The position numbers and the translations under genes are program-made. 22,543 bases of DNA from a virus: IMG/VR virus record IMGVR_UViG_3300020445_000085, positions 1 to 22,543 of that record; one strand, 5' to 3'. Shown here piece after piece: positions 7,071 through 15,039 of this stretch (position 1 is its first letter; each line of letters begins with the position of its first letter). Below the pieces are notes generated by a model. The model worked only from the letters and a program-made list of their open reading frames with translations. It was not told the DNA's origin and did not search any database.

Positions 7071-9068
7071 ATGGCTTTTCAAGTATCACCAGGTGTTCTC
7101 GTAACCGAAAAGGACTTGACAAATATCGTACCAGCAGTATCTACTACTTCTGGAGGTATTGTTATTACAGCAGCTAAAGGACCAGTAGATGAAATTACAA
7201 CTATTTCATCTGAACAAGAATTAGTTGACATATTTGGAAAACCAAATGCGTCTAACTACGAAGAATGGTTAACAGCTGCAAGTTTTTTAGGATACGGAAA
7301 TAATCTGAAAGTAGTAAGACCAGTTACAGGTATGGTAAATGCTTGTACATCTGGAACTGCTATTATAATAAAATCTACAACTGATTACTGGGAAAATTAT
7401 GGTCCTGACGCTAGTTTTGCTGGAAGTGTTGGAGCTTATGCTGCTAGAGAACCAGGCACTTTAGGAAATAGTCTTAAAGTTTCTGTATGTTCAAACTCTA
7501 CAGCTTTTGGTCCCGACTCTCAAAGCGGAACTCTAGTTAATGACTCATCTGCTGCTATCGGCGATACAACTATAACAGTTGACGATGGTAGTATAATGCA
7601 AGTTGGTGACATTTTAGAATTTGGAGACGCAAGTAATATACCTTCATCTTCAGGTGCACCGTCAGGATTTTATTACAAAATCACAAGTATCAGTTCTCAT
7701 ACATTAACAATAGCAAGATTCAACCCTGCAACTGGTAAAACAGAAACAGGTGGATTAAGACACGCTGTTGTTGACAATGCAAAACTATGGAGACATTGGG
7801 AATACTTTTTCAATTTCTCTCAACCACCAACAACAACAGATGATGTGTTAGCTGCTGGCGGATCACTAGACGAAATGCATATTGTAGTAACAGATGAAGA
7901 TGGATCAATTACAGGAAATGCAGGTGAAATTTTAGAAACTTTTGAAGGTGTTTCACAAGCAAAAGACGCTAAAACTGCTTCTGGTAATTCAAACTATGTT
8001 GCTGATGTAATATACAGTCAATCAAAATATGTTTATTACATGGATCACGAAACTACACTTGCAAATGCTGGTTCAGCAAAAACAGGTCAAACTTTTGATA
8101 ACGCTCAAGGCGATGCTTTTGTTGTTAAAAGTTATTCATTAGCGAGTGGTACAGACGATTATGCTGCTACTAATGCTGAGATTGCTACTGCATACGAAAA
8201 ATTTAATGACACAGAAAATGTGGATATTAGTTTATTAATGTGTGGACCTTCTCAAACAGGTGCTGACGCAACTGGAGACACAAAAGCAACTGCTGTTATG
8301 GATATCGCAACAGACAGAAAAGATTGTGTTGCCTTTATATCACCTGCAAAAGCAGATGTGGTTGGTGTTGCAAATGCAATGACGCAATTATCTAATGTTA
8401 GAAGTTTTGCTGATGGTTTACCATCATCAAGCTACGCTGTATTAGATAGCGGATACTCTTACAAGTATGATAGATACAATGATGTTTACCGTTGGGTTCC
8501 ATTAAACGGAGATATTGCTGGTCTATGTGCTAGAACCGACAATGTTGCAGACGCATGGTTTTCACCAGGCGGATTCAATAGAGGTCAAATTAGAGGTGCT
8601 GTTAAATTAGCGTTCAATCCAAACCAAGCTCAAAGAGATGATTTATACAAGAAAAGAGTAAATTCTGTTGTATCATTTCCTGGACAAGGTACGGTATTGT
8701 ATGGAGATAAAACAATGCAATCTAAACCTAGTGCTTTTGACAGAATAAATGTTAGAAGACTGTTTATCGTTTTAGAGAAGGCAATTTCTACTGCTGCTAA
8801 ATTCCAATTGTTTGAGTTCAATGATGAGTTCACAAGAGCGCAATTTAGAAACCTAGTAGAACCTTTTTTAAGAGATGTACAAGGTAGAAGAGGTATTACA
8901 GACTTTTCAGTAGTTTGTGATGATACTAATAACACAGGTGATGTTATAGATAGAAACGAATTTAGAGCTGACATATTTGTTAAGCCTGCTCGTTCTATCA
9001 ATTTCATTCAACTTAACTTTGTGGCTACAAGATCAGGCGTTGCCTTTTCTGAAGTCGCAGGATCTTAA
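7071..9068 (+). CDS. 18: Contractile tail sheath protein gp18
   Basis: A 665-residue protein; T4 gp18 is 659. The N-terminus 'FQVSPGVLVTEKDLTNIVP' and 'GGIVITAAKGPVDEITTISS' is the standard sheath start. The conserved C-terminal fold shows 'NVRRLFIVLEKAISTAAKF', 'FEFNDEFTRAQFRNLVEPFL', 'VQGRRGITDFSVVCDD' and 'ADIFVKPARSINFIQLNFV'. The middle (roughly residues 90-350) is the variable outward-facing part and is Ser/Thr/Asp-rich. It assembles as hexameric rings round the gp19 tube and contracts at infection. A strong AAGGAG lies 9 nt before the ATG, as expected for a highly expressed gene. Confidence 0.98.
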   Translation: MAFQVSPGVLVTEKDLTNIVPAVSTTSGGIVITAAKGPVDEITTISSEQELVDIFGKPNASNYEEWLTAASFLGYGNNLKVVRPVTGMVNACTSGTAIIIKSTTDYWENYGPDASFAGSVGAYAAREPGTLGNSLKVSVCSNSTAFGPDSQSGTLVNDSSAAIGDTTITVDDGSIMQVGDILEFGDASNIPSSSGAPSGFYYKITSISSHTLTIARFNPATGKTETGGLRHAVVDNAKLWRHWEYFFNFSQPPTTTDDVLAAGGSLDEMHIVVTDEDGSITGNAGEILETFEGVSQAKDAKTASGNSNYVADVIYSQSKYVYYMDHETTLANAGSAKTGQTFDNAQGDAFVVKSYSLASGTDDYAATNAEIATAYEKFNDTENVDISLLMCGPSQTGADATGDTKATAVMDIATDRKDCVAFISPAKADVVGVANAMTQLSNVRSFADGLPSSSYAVLDSGYSYKYDRYNDVYRWVPLNGDIAGLCARTDNVADAWFSPGGFNRGQIRGAVKLAFNPNQAQRDDLYKKRVNSVVSFPGQGTVLYGDKTMQSKPSAFDRINVRRLFIVLEKAISTAAKFQLFEFNDEFTRAQFRNLVEPFLRDVQGRRGITDFSVVCDDTNNTGDVIDRNEFRADIFVKPARSINFIQLNFVATRSGVAFSEVAGS

Positions 9069-9088
9069 TAGAGAGGAGATAAAATAAA

Positions 9089-9616
9089 ATGCCAAATATA
9101 AATGATTTCAAATCTCGTTTAAGAGGTGGCGGAGCTCGTGCTAACCAGTTTAAGGTAACTTTACCTTTTCCTGGATACGCTGCTGTTGGAGGTGAAACAT
9201 CTGATCTTGCTTTCTTATGTAAAGCAACTCAAATACCTGGACAAACAGTAGGTAATGTACCTATTGATTTTAGAGGTAGAAAACTTAATATCGCTGGGGA
9301 CAGAACTTTTGAACCTTGGACGATTACAGTTTTAAACGATACTGACTTTAAATTGTATAGAGGTTTTGAAAGATGGATGAATGGTATTAACAATATGACT
9401 GACAACGAAGGTATCGCAAATCCTGCTGATTACCAAGTTGACGCTTTTGTTGACCATTTAGACAGAAATGGAAATACTCTTAAATCATATACATTTAGAG
9501 GATTGTTTCCAACTGCTTTGGATAGTATTGCACTAAACTATGGCACAAATGACGCTATAGAAGAATTTGGTGTTACTTTCCAAATCCAATACTTTGAAAC
9601 AGATACAACTACATAA
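9089..9616 (+). CDS. 19: Tail tube protein gp19
   Basis: A 175-residue protein; T4 gp19 is 163. The start 'PNINDFKSRLRGGGARANQF' is followed by 'KVTLPFPGY', 'FLCKATQIPGQTVG', 'DFRGRKLNIAGDRTFEPWTI' and 'YRGFERWMNGINN', the classic T4-like tube fold with the IPG turn and GD...W pattern. Hexamers stack to form the DNA conduit inside the sheath. GAGAGGAG gives a strong ribosome site. A diverged relative with the same pattern lies at 16454-17053. Confidence 0.98.
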   Translation: MPNINDFKSRLRGGGARANQFKVTLPFPGYAAVGGETSDLAFLCKATQIPGQTVGNVPIDFRGRKLNIAGDRTFEPWTITVLNDTDFKLYRGFERWMNGINNMTDNEGIANPADYQVDAFVDHLDRNGNTLKSYTFRGLFPTALDSIALNYGTNDAIEEFGVTFQIQYFETDTTT

Positions 9617-9645
9617 TAAGTTAATTCAAAAAGGAAGATTATAAT

Positions 9646-11199
9646 ATGGTACAACTACTTGGATTTGAAATAACAAGAAAAAATAATGATCTGGAGAAGC
9701 CAGCGAAGTCTAAACAGGCTTTCACTATACCTTCTCCAGATGACGGTACAACAACTATATCTGCTGGCGGTTACTTTGGCCAATACTTGGATATGGAAGT
9801 TACTGCCAAAAATGATTTTGATTTAATTAAGAGATATCGTGAAGTTGCCCAGCATCCAGAATGCGATATGGCAGTTGAGGACATAATCAATGAGGTTATT
9901 GTTTCAAACGATAGAGACCAATCAGTTTCATTATCATTAGATAAACTTGCTATTTCAGAAAATATTAAACAAAAAATTAGAACAGAATTTGATGAGGTGT
10001 TAAGTCTTTTAAACTTTGAAGAAAAAGGACATGACATCTTTAAAAGATGGTACATTGACGGTAGGATTTACTTTCATAAGGTAATTGATCCTAATAGTCC
10101 TAGAAAAGGTATATCGGAATTAAGATATATTGATCCACGAAAAATTAGAAAAGTTCGTGAGATAAAAAAATCTAGGGATATGAAAAGTAAAGGTATTGAA
10201 ATGGTTGAACAAACAGCAGAATGGTTTGTTTATAATGAAAGAGGAATACAAGCAGGAAATACAAATGCTGGTATAAAAATTGCCTCCGATTCAATTTGCT
10301 TTATAACTTCTGGTGTTGTAGATCAAACTAGAAATATGGTTATGGGACATTTGCATAAGGCAATTAAACCTGTCAATCAATTAAGAATGATTGAGGACGC
10401 TGTTGTTATTTACAGAATAGTAAGAGCGCCTGAAAGACGAGTTTTTTATGTTGATGTTGGTAACTTACCAAAAATGAAAGCGGAATCTTATCTTCGTGAT
10501 GTAATGGCAAGATATAGAAACAAACTTGTTTATGACGCTTCAACTGGTGAGATTAGGGATGACAGAAAACATATGTCAATGCTTGAAGACTTTTGGTTAC
10601 CTCGTAGAGAAGGTGCAAAAGGAACTGAAGTATCTACTTTACCAGGTGGACAAAATCTTGGTGAAATATCAGATGTTCAATACTTTCAAAAGAAATTATA
10701 CAAAGCATTGAATGTACCGATTTCAAGAATGGAATCAGAATCTGGTTTCAATCTTGGTAAGGCTGCTGAGATTACTAGGGACGAATTGAAGTTTACTAAA
10801 TTTGTTCAAAGATTAAGAAAAAGATTTACACAAGTCTTTAATGATGTACTTAAAACACAATTAGTTTTAAAAGGTATTATTACTATTGAAGACTGGCAAA
10901 AAATTGGGCAACATATTCAATATGACTATTTAAAAGATGGATACTTTGCTGAATTAAAAGAAGCTGAAATTTTAAGAGATAGATTAAGTCTTGCTGAACA
11001 AGTTAGTCCTTATATAGGAAAATATTATTCAGTAGATTATATAAGAAAAAGAGTGCTTAGACAAAGTGATGAGGATATAGTTGATATTGATAACCAAATT
11101 GCTAAAGAAATAAAACAAGGAATTATCGCTGCTCCTGAAGGACAAGATATGCAGGCAAATGATGATAATTCTGATATAAATATAGGAGAAAATGAATAG
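9646..11199 (+). CDS. 20: Portal vertex protein gp20
   Basis: A 517-residue protein; T4 gp20 is 524. Conserved portal segments include 'YREVAQHPECDMAVEDIINE' (about residues 64-83), 'DGRIYFHKVIDPNSPRKGI', 'RYIDPRKIRKVREIKKS', 'IYRIVRAPERRVFYVDVGNL' (about 255-274) and 'FWLPRREGAKGTEVSTLPGG' (about 315-334). The last includes the loop widely used to identify T4-like phages. The dodecameric ring nucleates prohead assembly and is the docking site for terminase. AAAAAGGAAG precedes the ATG. The last 20 codons are Asn/Asp-rich and contain TATAAATA at 11175, discussed among the rejected items. Confidence 0.98.
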   Translation: MVQLLGFEITRKNNDLEKPAKSKQAFTIPSPDDGTTTISAGGYFGQYLDMEVTAKNDFDLIKRYREVAQHPECDMAVEDIINEVIVSNDRDQSVSLSLDKLAISENIKQKIRTEFDEVLSLLNFEEKGHDIFKRWYIDGRIYFHKVIDPNSPRKGISELRYIDPRKIRKVREIKKSRDMKSKGIEMVEQTAEWFVYNERGIQAGNTNAGIKIASDSICFITSGVVDQTRNMVMGHLHKAIKPVNQLRMIEDAVVIYRIVRAPERRVFYVDVGNLPKMKAESYLRDVMARYRNKLVYDASTGEIRDDRKHMSMLEDFWLPRREGAKGTEVSTLPGGQNLGEISDVQYFQKKLYKALNVPISRMESESGFNLGKAAEITRDELKFTKFVQRLRKRFTQVFNDVLKTQLVLKGIITIEDWQKIGQHIQYDYLKDGYFAELKEAEILRDRLSLAEQVSPYIGKYYSVDYIRKRVLRQSDEDIVDIDNQIAKEIKQGIIAAPEGQDMQANDDNSDINIGENE

Positions 11200-11201
11200 T
11201 T

Positions 11202-11534
11202 ATGCCAAATGATAATGTAAAAAGTATGATAGACTCACTTGCTAGTGGGGATAATGTTAAGGCTCAAGACGCATTTAAAAATGCTTTGTCTGATAAGATA
11301 GGAAGTGCCCTAGATAATAAAAGACAATCAGTAGCAACTGATTGGTTAGGTAGTGCTAAAGAATTAGAAGCAGTTAAAGACGCTTCTGGTTTAGATAAAG
11401 TATCAGGTGCTGTATCAACTCCAGTTGGAGGTGCAGAAACTATGGCTGTACAAACACCAGGACAAGAACAAGAACCTGTTGAAATAGACCAAGGTGGAGA
11501 AGAAAATGCAGAACCTGTCGTTCCAGAAGTTTAA
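11202..11534 (+). CDS. 67: Prohead core protein, gp67-like
   Basis: A 110-residue protein directly after the portal gene. Its N-terminal half ('MIDSLASGDNVKAQDAFKNA', then 'KIGSALDNKRQSVATDWLG') resembles the T4 gp67 N-terminus by length and pattern: a short helix ending in (S/N)-D/G-(N/D)-hydrophobic-A, then a second helix ending K..(A)..(F/W)L. The C-terminal half is acidic and Pro/Val/Glu-rich ('EQEPVEIDQGGEENAEPVVP'), as in gp67, whose tail is acidic and is processed. In T4, gp67 is part of the internal scaffolding core and is cut by the gp21 protease. The match is from memory of the family, so the symbol is probable rather than certain. Confidence 0.65.
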   Translation: MPNDNVKSMIDSLASGDNVKAQDAFKNALSDKIGSALDNKRQSVATDWLGSAKELEAVKDASGLDKVSGAVSTPVGGAETMAVQTPGQEQEPVEIDQGGEENAEPVVPEV

Positions 11535-11760
11535 AAAACAACTGGTAGAAAAGAAGGACGATAGTCCTAAGGAAACTGCTGAGTTTAAAAAATTATCGCC
11601 AGCTGAAAAGATGGCAGTAAAAGATATTTTCGCTATGTTAGATAATACCAAAGGTGAAATTATTAGCAAAATTGAAGGTATTATTAAAAAGGTAGCAAAA
11701 AAAAGAAATGTTAAAGTGTCAAGTATAGAAGATTATTTTGACAATGAAATATTAAATTAA
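11506..11760 (+). CDS. Small basic head-core candidate (gp68 position)
   Basis: An 84-residue Lys-rich helical protein beginning 'MQNLSFQKFKKQLVEKKDDS' and containing 'LSPAEKMAVKDIFAMLD', ending 'SIEDYFDNEILN'. It overlaps the end of the gp67-like gene by 29 nt. The ATG at 11506 is preferred over the upstream GTG at 11494 because AAGGTGGAG at 11491-11499 is a good ribosome site for 11506 and would otherwise be inside the coding region. It sits where T4 has gene 68, another prohead core protein. Composition (short, charged, helical) would suit that role, but no specific gp68 motif was recognised, so it stays a positional guess. Confidence 0.6.
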   Translation: MQNLSFQKFKKQLVEKKDDSPKETAEFKKLSPAEKMAVKDIFAMLDNTKGEIISKIEGIIKKVAKKRNVKVSSIEDYFDNEILN

Positions 11761-11770
11761 GGGATAAAAA

Positions 11771-12199
11771 ATGGCAATTGCAACAAGAACATTAAAAGAC
11801 ACAAAAATAGCAACTGGTAGTGGTGCTGCTGGTGGTAAAGTAACTGTATTAGTAAATATGAATGACAATACTACTGCTGATTCCGTTGTACTTGACGCTA
11901 GTGGATTAGCAGGACACGCTAATGGTGCTATGTTAGATATAACAAGAATATGGTGGGCATTAGTACAAGGTACTGCTGACGACAATACTGGTTGGGCTTC
12001 TATTGAATTTGTAGGCGCTTCGGCAGATACATTGGCAATCAATCTTGCAGGTACAGGACATTATGATGGTACTGCTGGTAAGATTGAAAACAATGCAACA
12101 AATACTGGTGCGACTTCAGGAGACCTAAAGTTAAATGCTTATGGTGTTTCTGGATATGTATTAATTGAATTAAGAAAAGACGAATCATTTACTGCATAG
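11771..12199 (+). CDS. Small beta protein A of a three-gene paralogue cluster (head block)
   Basis: A 142-residue protein, mostly predicted beta, with no charged helices, signal peptide or membrane segment. The diagnostic core is 'DITRIWWALVQG', 'SIEFVGAS', 'GTGHYDGTAGKIENNATNTG' and a closing 'GDLKLNAYGVSGYVLIELRK'. The same order of motifs is found in the gene at 12556 and, weakly, in the gene at 12209. It has no counterpart I recognise in T4. Lying between prohead core genes and the protease gene, it is probably a virion component such as a capsid decoration or head-fibre protein; this is inference from position and fold type. AAGGGAT precedes the ATG by about 6 nt. Confidence 0.7.
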   Translation: MAIATRTLKDTKIATGSGAAGGKVTVLVNMNDNTTADSVVLDASGLAGHANGAMLDITRIWWALVQGTADDNTGWASIEFVGASADTLAINLAGTGHYDGTAGKIENNATNTGATSGDLKLNAYGVSGYVLIELRKDESFTA

Positions 12200-12208
12200 G
12201 TCTTTCTT

Positions 12209-12556
12209 ATGACAATAACGAATACTAGTGTTGTTGACACTACTTCCAAATATATTGTTAAGTCAATAGGTATTGGAAGTGAAACTGACCAGATAATGGC
12301 AGACGCTGAGAAATTAGCGAGTGGGAATAACGAAAGTAAAATTAGTCTTATAGAATGTTTTTATGAGGTTAAAGGTACTGGAACATTAACGATTAGTGCT
12401 AGTAGTGAAACAGATGATTTAACTTTGACTGGTAGAGGTAAGTATGGATTACGACCTGACCAATTAAAGTTTGGTAATGATAAACAAATATTATTAACAA
12501 CTGACTCAAATGTAACCAGTTATTTGTTAATAACAGAATTTAGGAGAAATAATTAA
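12209..12556 (+). CDS. Small beta protein B of the paralogue cluster (most diverged)
   Basis: A 115-residue protein with alternating beta pattern. Its C-terminal two thirds can be aligned by eye with the neighbours: 'KISLIECFYEVKGTG' matches the 'ITRIWWA' strand, 'TLTGRGKYGLRPDQLKF' the 'GxGHYD' loop, and 'ILLTTDSNVTSYLLITEFRR' the final strands ending in E-x-R. It lacks the WW pair. The ribosome site is weak (AGG about 12 nt upstream of the ATG), which suggests lower or coupled expression. Its stop overlaps the ATG of the next paralogue in TAATG. Function unknown; a head-surface role is inferred from context. Confidence 0.65.
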   Translation: MTITNTSVVDTTSKYIVKSIGIGSETDQIMADAEKLASGNNESKISLIECFYEVKGTGTLTISASSETDDLTLTGRGKYGLRPDQLKFGNDKQILLTTDSNVTSYLLITEFRRNN

Positions 12557-12975
12557 TGGCTGATGTAGTTACAAGTCAAACTTTGGTAGATACAGCTGGA
12601 ACAAAAACAGTAATGAAATTTACTAATATGTGTGACGGATCAGGTGAAACGCTGGTCACTAAAATGGATGCTAGTGCATTAACATTTATGACCGAAGACG
12701 CTGCAAGAAGTATTGCAAAAATTTGGTGGGCAGTTAATACTACTAATGGTAAATCAGGTATTGAATTGTTATGGGCAGGTAGTGGAACAAGTGCTGCTAA
12801 TGCAACAATAGGTTTTTTATCTGGTAGAGGTTATCACGATTATTATACTGCTGGAAATATGATACCTAATAATGCAACATTGACAGCTAATACATCTCCT
12901 GCTGGAGATTTATTGCTTTCAACAAAAGGTTTTGTGGCTGGGGATAATTATACTATCATTATTGAAGTAAGATAA
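12556..12975 (+). CDS. Small beta protein C of the paralogue cluster
   Basis: A 139-residue protein clearly related to the gene at 11771. Shared elements in order are 'SIAKIWWAVN', 'GIELLWAGSG', 'GRGYHDYYTAGNMIPNNAT', 'PAGDLLLSTKGF' and a terminal 'YTIIIEVR'. The IWWA, H/Y-D, AG-x-I/M-x-x-NNAT and GDL-x-L positions are common to both. The N-terminal third differs. TAGGAG lies 9 nt before the ATG, inside the end of gene B, and TAATG overlaps occur at both ends, so B, C and the 57-residue gene after it are translated as a coupled set. Probably structural; no enzymatic motif is present. Confidence 0.7.
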   Translation: MADVVTSQTLVDTAGTKTVMKFTNMCDGSGETLVTKMDASALTFMTEDAARSIAKIWWAVNTTNGKSGIELLWAGSGTSAANATIGFLSGRGYHDYYTAGNMIPNNATLTANTSPAGDLLLSTKGFVAGDNYTIIIEVR

Positions 12976-13148
12976 TGCCAGACTATAATAAACAAATACT
13001 TGAAAGAATTGTCGGCACTAAAGGCAAAGGTGAATTGGCAGATAAATTTAAGTTAGCTTTTGCTGAAAAGTTTAAAATTAAACAAGAAGAAGTTAAAAAA
13101 GGAATTGTAGATAAAGTCTATAATAAAAAAGAGAAGGTGGAGAGATAA
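12975..13148 (+). CDS. Uncharacterised 57-residue basic protein just before gene 21
   Basis: A small Lys-rich ORF starting in TAATG with the preceding gene. It begins 'MPDYNKQILERIVGTKGKGE' and continues with the helical 'LADKFKLAFAEKFKIKQEEV'. Its TAA is followed immediately, in the same frame, by the ATG of gene 21, so readthrough would give a fusion. The last codons supply the AAGGTGGAG ribosome site for gene 21. The uninterrupted frame and exact junctions argue for translation. No family is recognised. A prohead core peptide is possible given size, charge and location. Confidence 0.65.
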   Translation: MPDYNKQILERIVGTKGKGELADKFKLAFAEKFKIKQEEVKKGIVDKVYNKKEKVER

Positions 13149-13796
13149 ATGAAACTAATAACAGAAACAATTGAAAACATTGAAGTCTTAACCGAAGAGA
13201 AGGCTAACGGCAAAAAAGATTATAAAATTAGAGGTGTCTTTATGCAAGCGGATATCAAAAACCGTAATGGTAGAGTTTATCCTGTACAGACTCTTGCTAA
13301 AGAAGTTAAGAGATACACTTCAGAATTTATAAACAAGAAAAGAGCTTTCGGTGAACTAGGACATCCAGATGGACCAACAGTTAACCTAGAAAGAGTTTCA
13401 CACATGATTACTAGTCTAAAACCAGAAGGTAAAAACTTCATAGGTGAGGCTAAAATAATGGATACTCCTTACGGTAAAATCGTTAAGAATTTAATTGACG
13501 AAGGTGCTCAATTAGGTGTATCATCAAGAGGTATGGGTTCTTTACAATCAGGATCAAATGGTTCTGTTGTAGGTAAAGACTTTTATCTTGCTACTGCTGC
13601 TGATATAGTTGCAGATCCGTCTGCTCCAGACGCTTTCGTTGAAGGTATAATGGAAGGTAAAGAGTGGGTATGGGACAACGGAATACTGAAAAGTATGGAA
13701 GTTGAGAAGTACAAAGAAGAAATAGAGAAGACTAGGCGTGCCGAGTTGGCTGAGAAAAAAGCGTCTATTTTTAAGAACTTTCTGACTAAAATCTAA
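13149..13796 (+). CDS. 21: Prohead core protease gp21
   Basis: A 215-residue protein; T4 gp21 is 212. Family patterns are 'RGVFMQADIKNRNGRVYP' (about residues 28-45), 'FGELGHPDGPTVNLERVSHM' (about 67-86, with candidate catalytic His 85) and 'LGVSSRGMGSL' (about 122-132, with the Ser-Ser-Arg nucleophile region). The fold is the herpesvirus-like prohead serine protease. It cleaves scaffold, core proteins and the capsid N-terminus during head maturation. The C-terminal segment (from about 185) is highly charged and is normally removed during auto-processing. It starts right after the TAA of the 57-residue gene with AAGGTGGAG upstream. Confidence 0.95.
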   Translation: MKLITETIENIEVLTEEKANGKKDYKIRGVFMQADIKNRNGRVYPVQTLAKEVKRYTSEFINKKRAFGELGHPDGPTVNLERVSHMITSLKPEGKNFIGEAKIMDTPYGKIVKNLIDEGAQLGVSSRGMGSLQSGSNGSVVGKDFYLATAADIVADPSAPDAFVEGIMEGKEWVWDNGILKSMEVEKYKEEIEKTRRAELAEKKASIFKNFLTKI

Positions 13797-13799
13797 ACA

Positions 13800-13829
13800 A
13801 CGCAATTGCTCATAAGCTGCGTAGGTTTT
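13800..13829 (+). terminator. Possible weak intrinsic terminator after gene 21
   Basis: ACGCA (13800-13804) can pair with TGCGT (13818-13822) and the inner GCT (13808-13810) with AGC (13815-13817) round a CATA loop; ATT is bulged. A TTTT run follows at 13826-13829. The short T run and the bulge make it weak. It lies just before a late promoter, where a boundary would make sense. Confidence 0.35.
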
Positions 13830-13843
13830 AAGATGAATGGAAG

Positions 13844-13851
13844 TATAAATA
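13844..13851 (+). promoter_or_regulatory. Late promoter box TATAAATA for genes 22-23
   Basis: A perfect TATAAATA in the 111-nt gap between genes 21 and 22. A start about 6 nt later (near 13857) would give a roughly 50-nt leader. Genes 22 and 23 follow without another clear box, so this is the likely source of capsid mRNA. Confidence 0.7.
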
Positions 13852-13860
13852 ATAATAACG

Positions 13861-13880
13861 AAAAAATAAATTTATTTTTT
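13861..13880 (+). repeat. Perfect 20-bp A/T palindrome in the gene 22 leader
   Basis: The left half AAAAAATAAA is directly abutted by its exact reverse complement TTTATTTTTT. It starts about 10 nt after the late promoter box, so it would lie at the 5' end of the gene 22-23 transcript. With only A-U pairs and no loop it is a poor RNA hairpin. It may affect DNA melting, or simply reflect composition. Confidence 0.6.
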
Positions 13881-13907
13881 AATATTTAATAATCAAGGAG
13901 AGACCGA

Positions 13908-15008
13908 ATGTCTGACATAGAAAAAGTTAATGTAGAAGAACAGAAGAATGTAGCAAATAAAGACGCTGCTCCTGCTGAAGCTCCTACACTTAAAAATGAC
14001 GCAGTTGATATGGGTCCTGCGGTTGTAAAACCAACTGATAGTAATCCAGACGCTGCTTCTAAAGCGAAACAGAATACTTCGGATCCATCAAAGAAAAATG
14101 CTAAAGATGGTTCTTTACCTAAAGATAACAAACCTGGCGCTTCAATTAAAAAAGAAGAGGTTTCAGCTGATGACAAAGATAAAAAAGACGACAAAGAAGT
14201 TAAAGCTGAAAATGACGAGAAAAAAGAAGACGAGAAGGAAGTTAAAAAAGAATCAAAAGAAGTAGAAATTGATTTATCCGATGATGTTAAAGCATTAGTT
14301 TCAAGTGACGCTGATTTATCTGAAGAATTTAAAGATAAAGCTGCAACTATTTTTGAAACTGCTGTTAAGACACGAATTAAGGAACAAACAAAAATCCTTG
14401 AGGCTCAATACGAAGAAAAACTATCATCTGAAAAAGAAACAATGAAAGAAGCTATGGTGTCAAAAGTTGACTCATACCTAAACTATGTTGTGGAAGAGTG
14501 GATGAAAGAAAATGAATTAGCGGTTGAAAGAGGAATTAGAACTGAAATCGCTGAAGACTTCATAACAGGTCTTAAAGATTTATTCAAAGAACACTACATT
14601 GATGTTCCTGAAGAAAAATATAATGTACTAGATGACTTAACAAGTCAAAATAAAAAACTTGAAGATAAACTTAACGAACAAATTGAAAAAAATGTTGAGT
14701 TAAGCAAACAAGTTTCTGACGCTGATAGAGGTTCAATCATGGCTGAAATAGCTGATGATTTAGCTGATACAGAAAAAGAAAAGTTTACTTCAATGGCTGA
14801 AAATGTTGAGTACGATAGTGCTGATAAATTTAGAGAGAAATTAGAAACTATTAAAGAATCTTATTTCCCTAAAAAGAAAATAGAAGAAAGCTCAACTAAA
14901 GATGAGGTTGATTCTGTTGCGGCTAACGCTCCAATTGAGAGCAATACCGATGCTATGGCTGCATATACAGCCGCTATAACTAAAAACATTAAATCTGTAA
15001 AGGTTTAA
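13908..15008 (+). CDS. 22: Prohead scaffold (major core) protein gp22
   Basis: A 366-residue protein; T4 gp22 is 269, so this one is about 100 longer. Residues 1-120 are a disordered Lys/Asp/Glu/Ala/Pro stretch. From about 121 ('IDLSDDVKALVSSDADLSEE') the conserved helical core begins, followed by 'KTRIKEQTKILEAQYEEKL', the 'YLNYVVEEWMKENELAVERG' segment and a coiled coil near 240-270. The C-terminus ('DAMAAYTAAITKNIKSV') is the conserved end that contacts the shell. The protein forms the internal core round which gp23 assembles and is then degraded by gp21. AAGGAGAG precedes the ATG. It sits between the protease and capsid genes as in all T4-like phages. Confidence 0.93.
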   Translation: MSDIEKVNVEEQKNVANKDAAPAEAPTLKNDAVDMGPAVVKPTDSNPDAASKAKQNTSDPSKKNAKDGSLPKDNKPGASIKKEEVSADDKDKKDDKEVKAENDEKKEDEKEVKKESKEVEIDLSDDVKALVSSDADLSEEFKDKAATIFETAVKTRIKEQTKILEAQYEEKLSSEKETMKEAMVSKVDSYLNYVVEEWMKENELAVERGIRTEIAEDFITGLKDLFKEHYIDVPEEKYNVLDDLTSQNKKLEDKLNEQIEKNVELSKQVSDADRGSIMAEIADDLADTEKEKFTSMAENVEYDSADKFREKLETIKESYFPKKKIEESSTKDEVDSVAANAPIESNTDAMAAYTAAITKNIKSVKV

Positions 15009-15039
15009 TAATTATTAATAATTAAGGAGAGATAAAAAA

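Noticed and set aside
11175-11182. TATAAATA at the end of gene 20
   Set aside because: It is in coding sequence. A start 6 nt later would remove the GGAG ribosome site of the following gene, so promoter use is doubtful.
11494-11505. GTG start for the small gene after the gp67-like gene
   Set aside because: The AAGGTGGAG ribosome site overlaps this GTG and is correctly spaced for the ATG at 11506.
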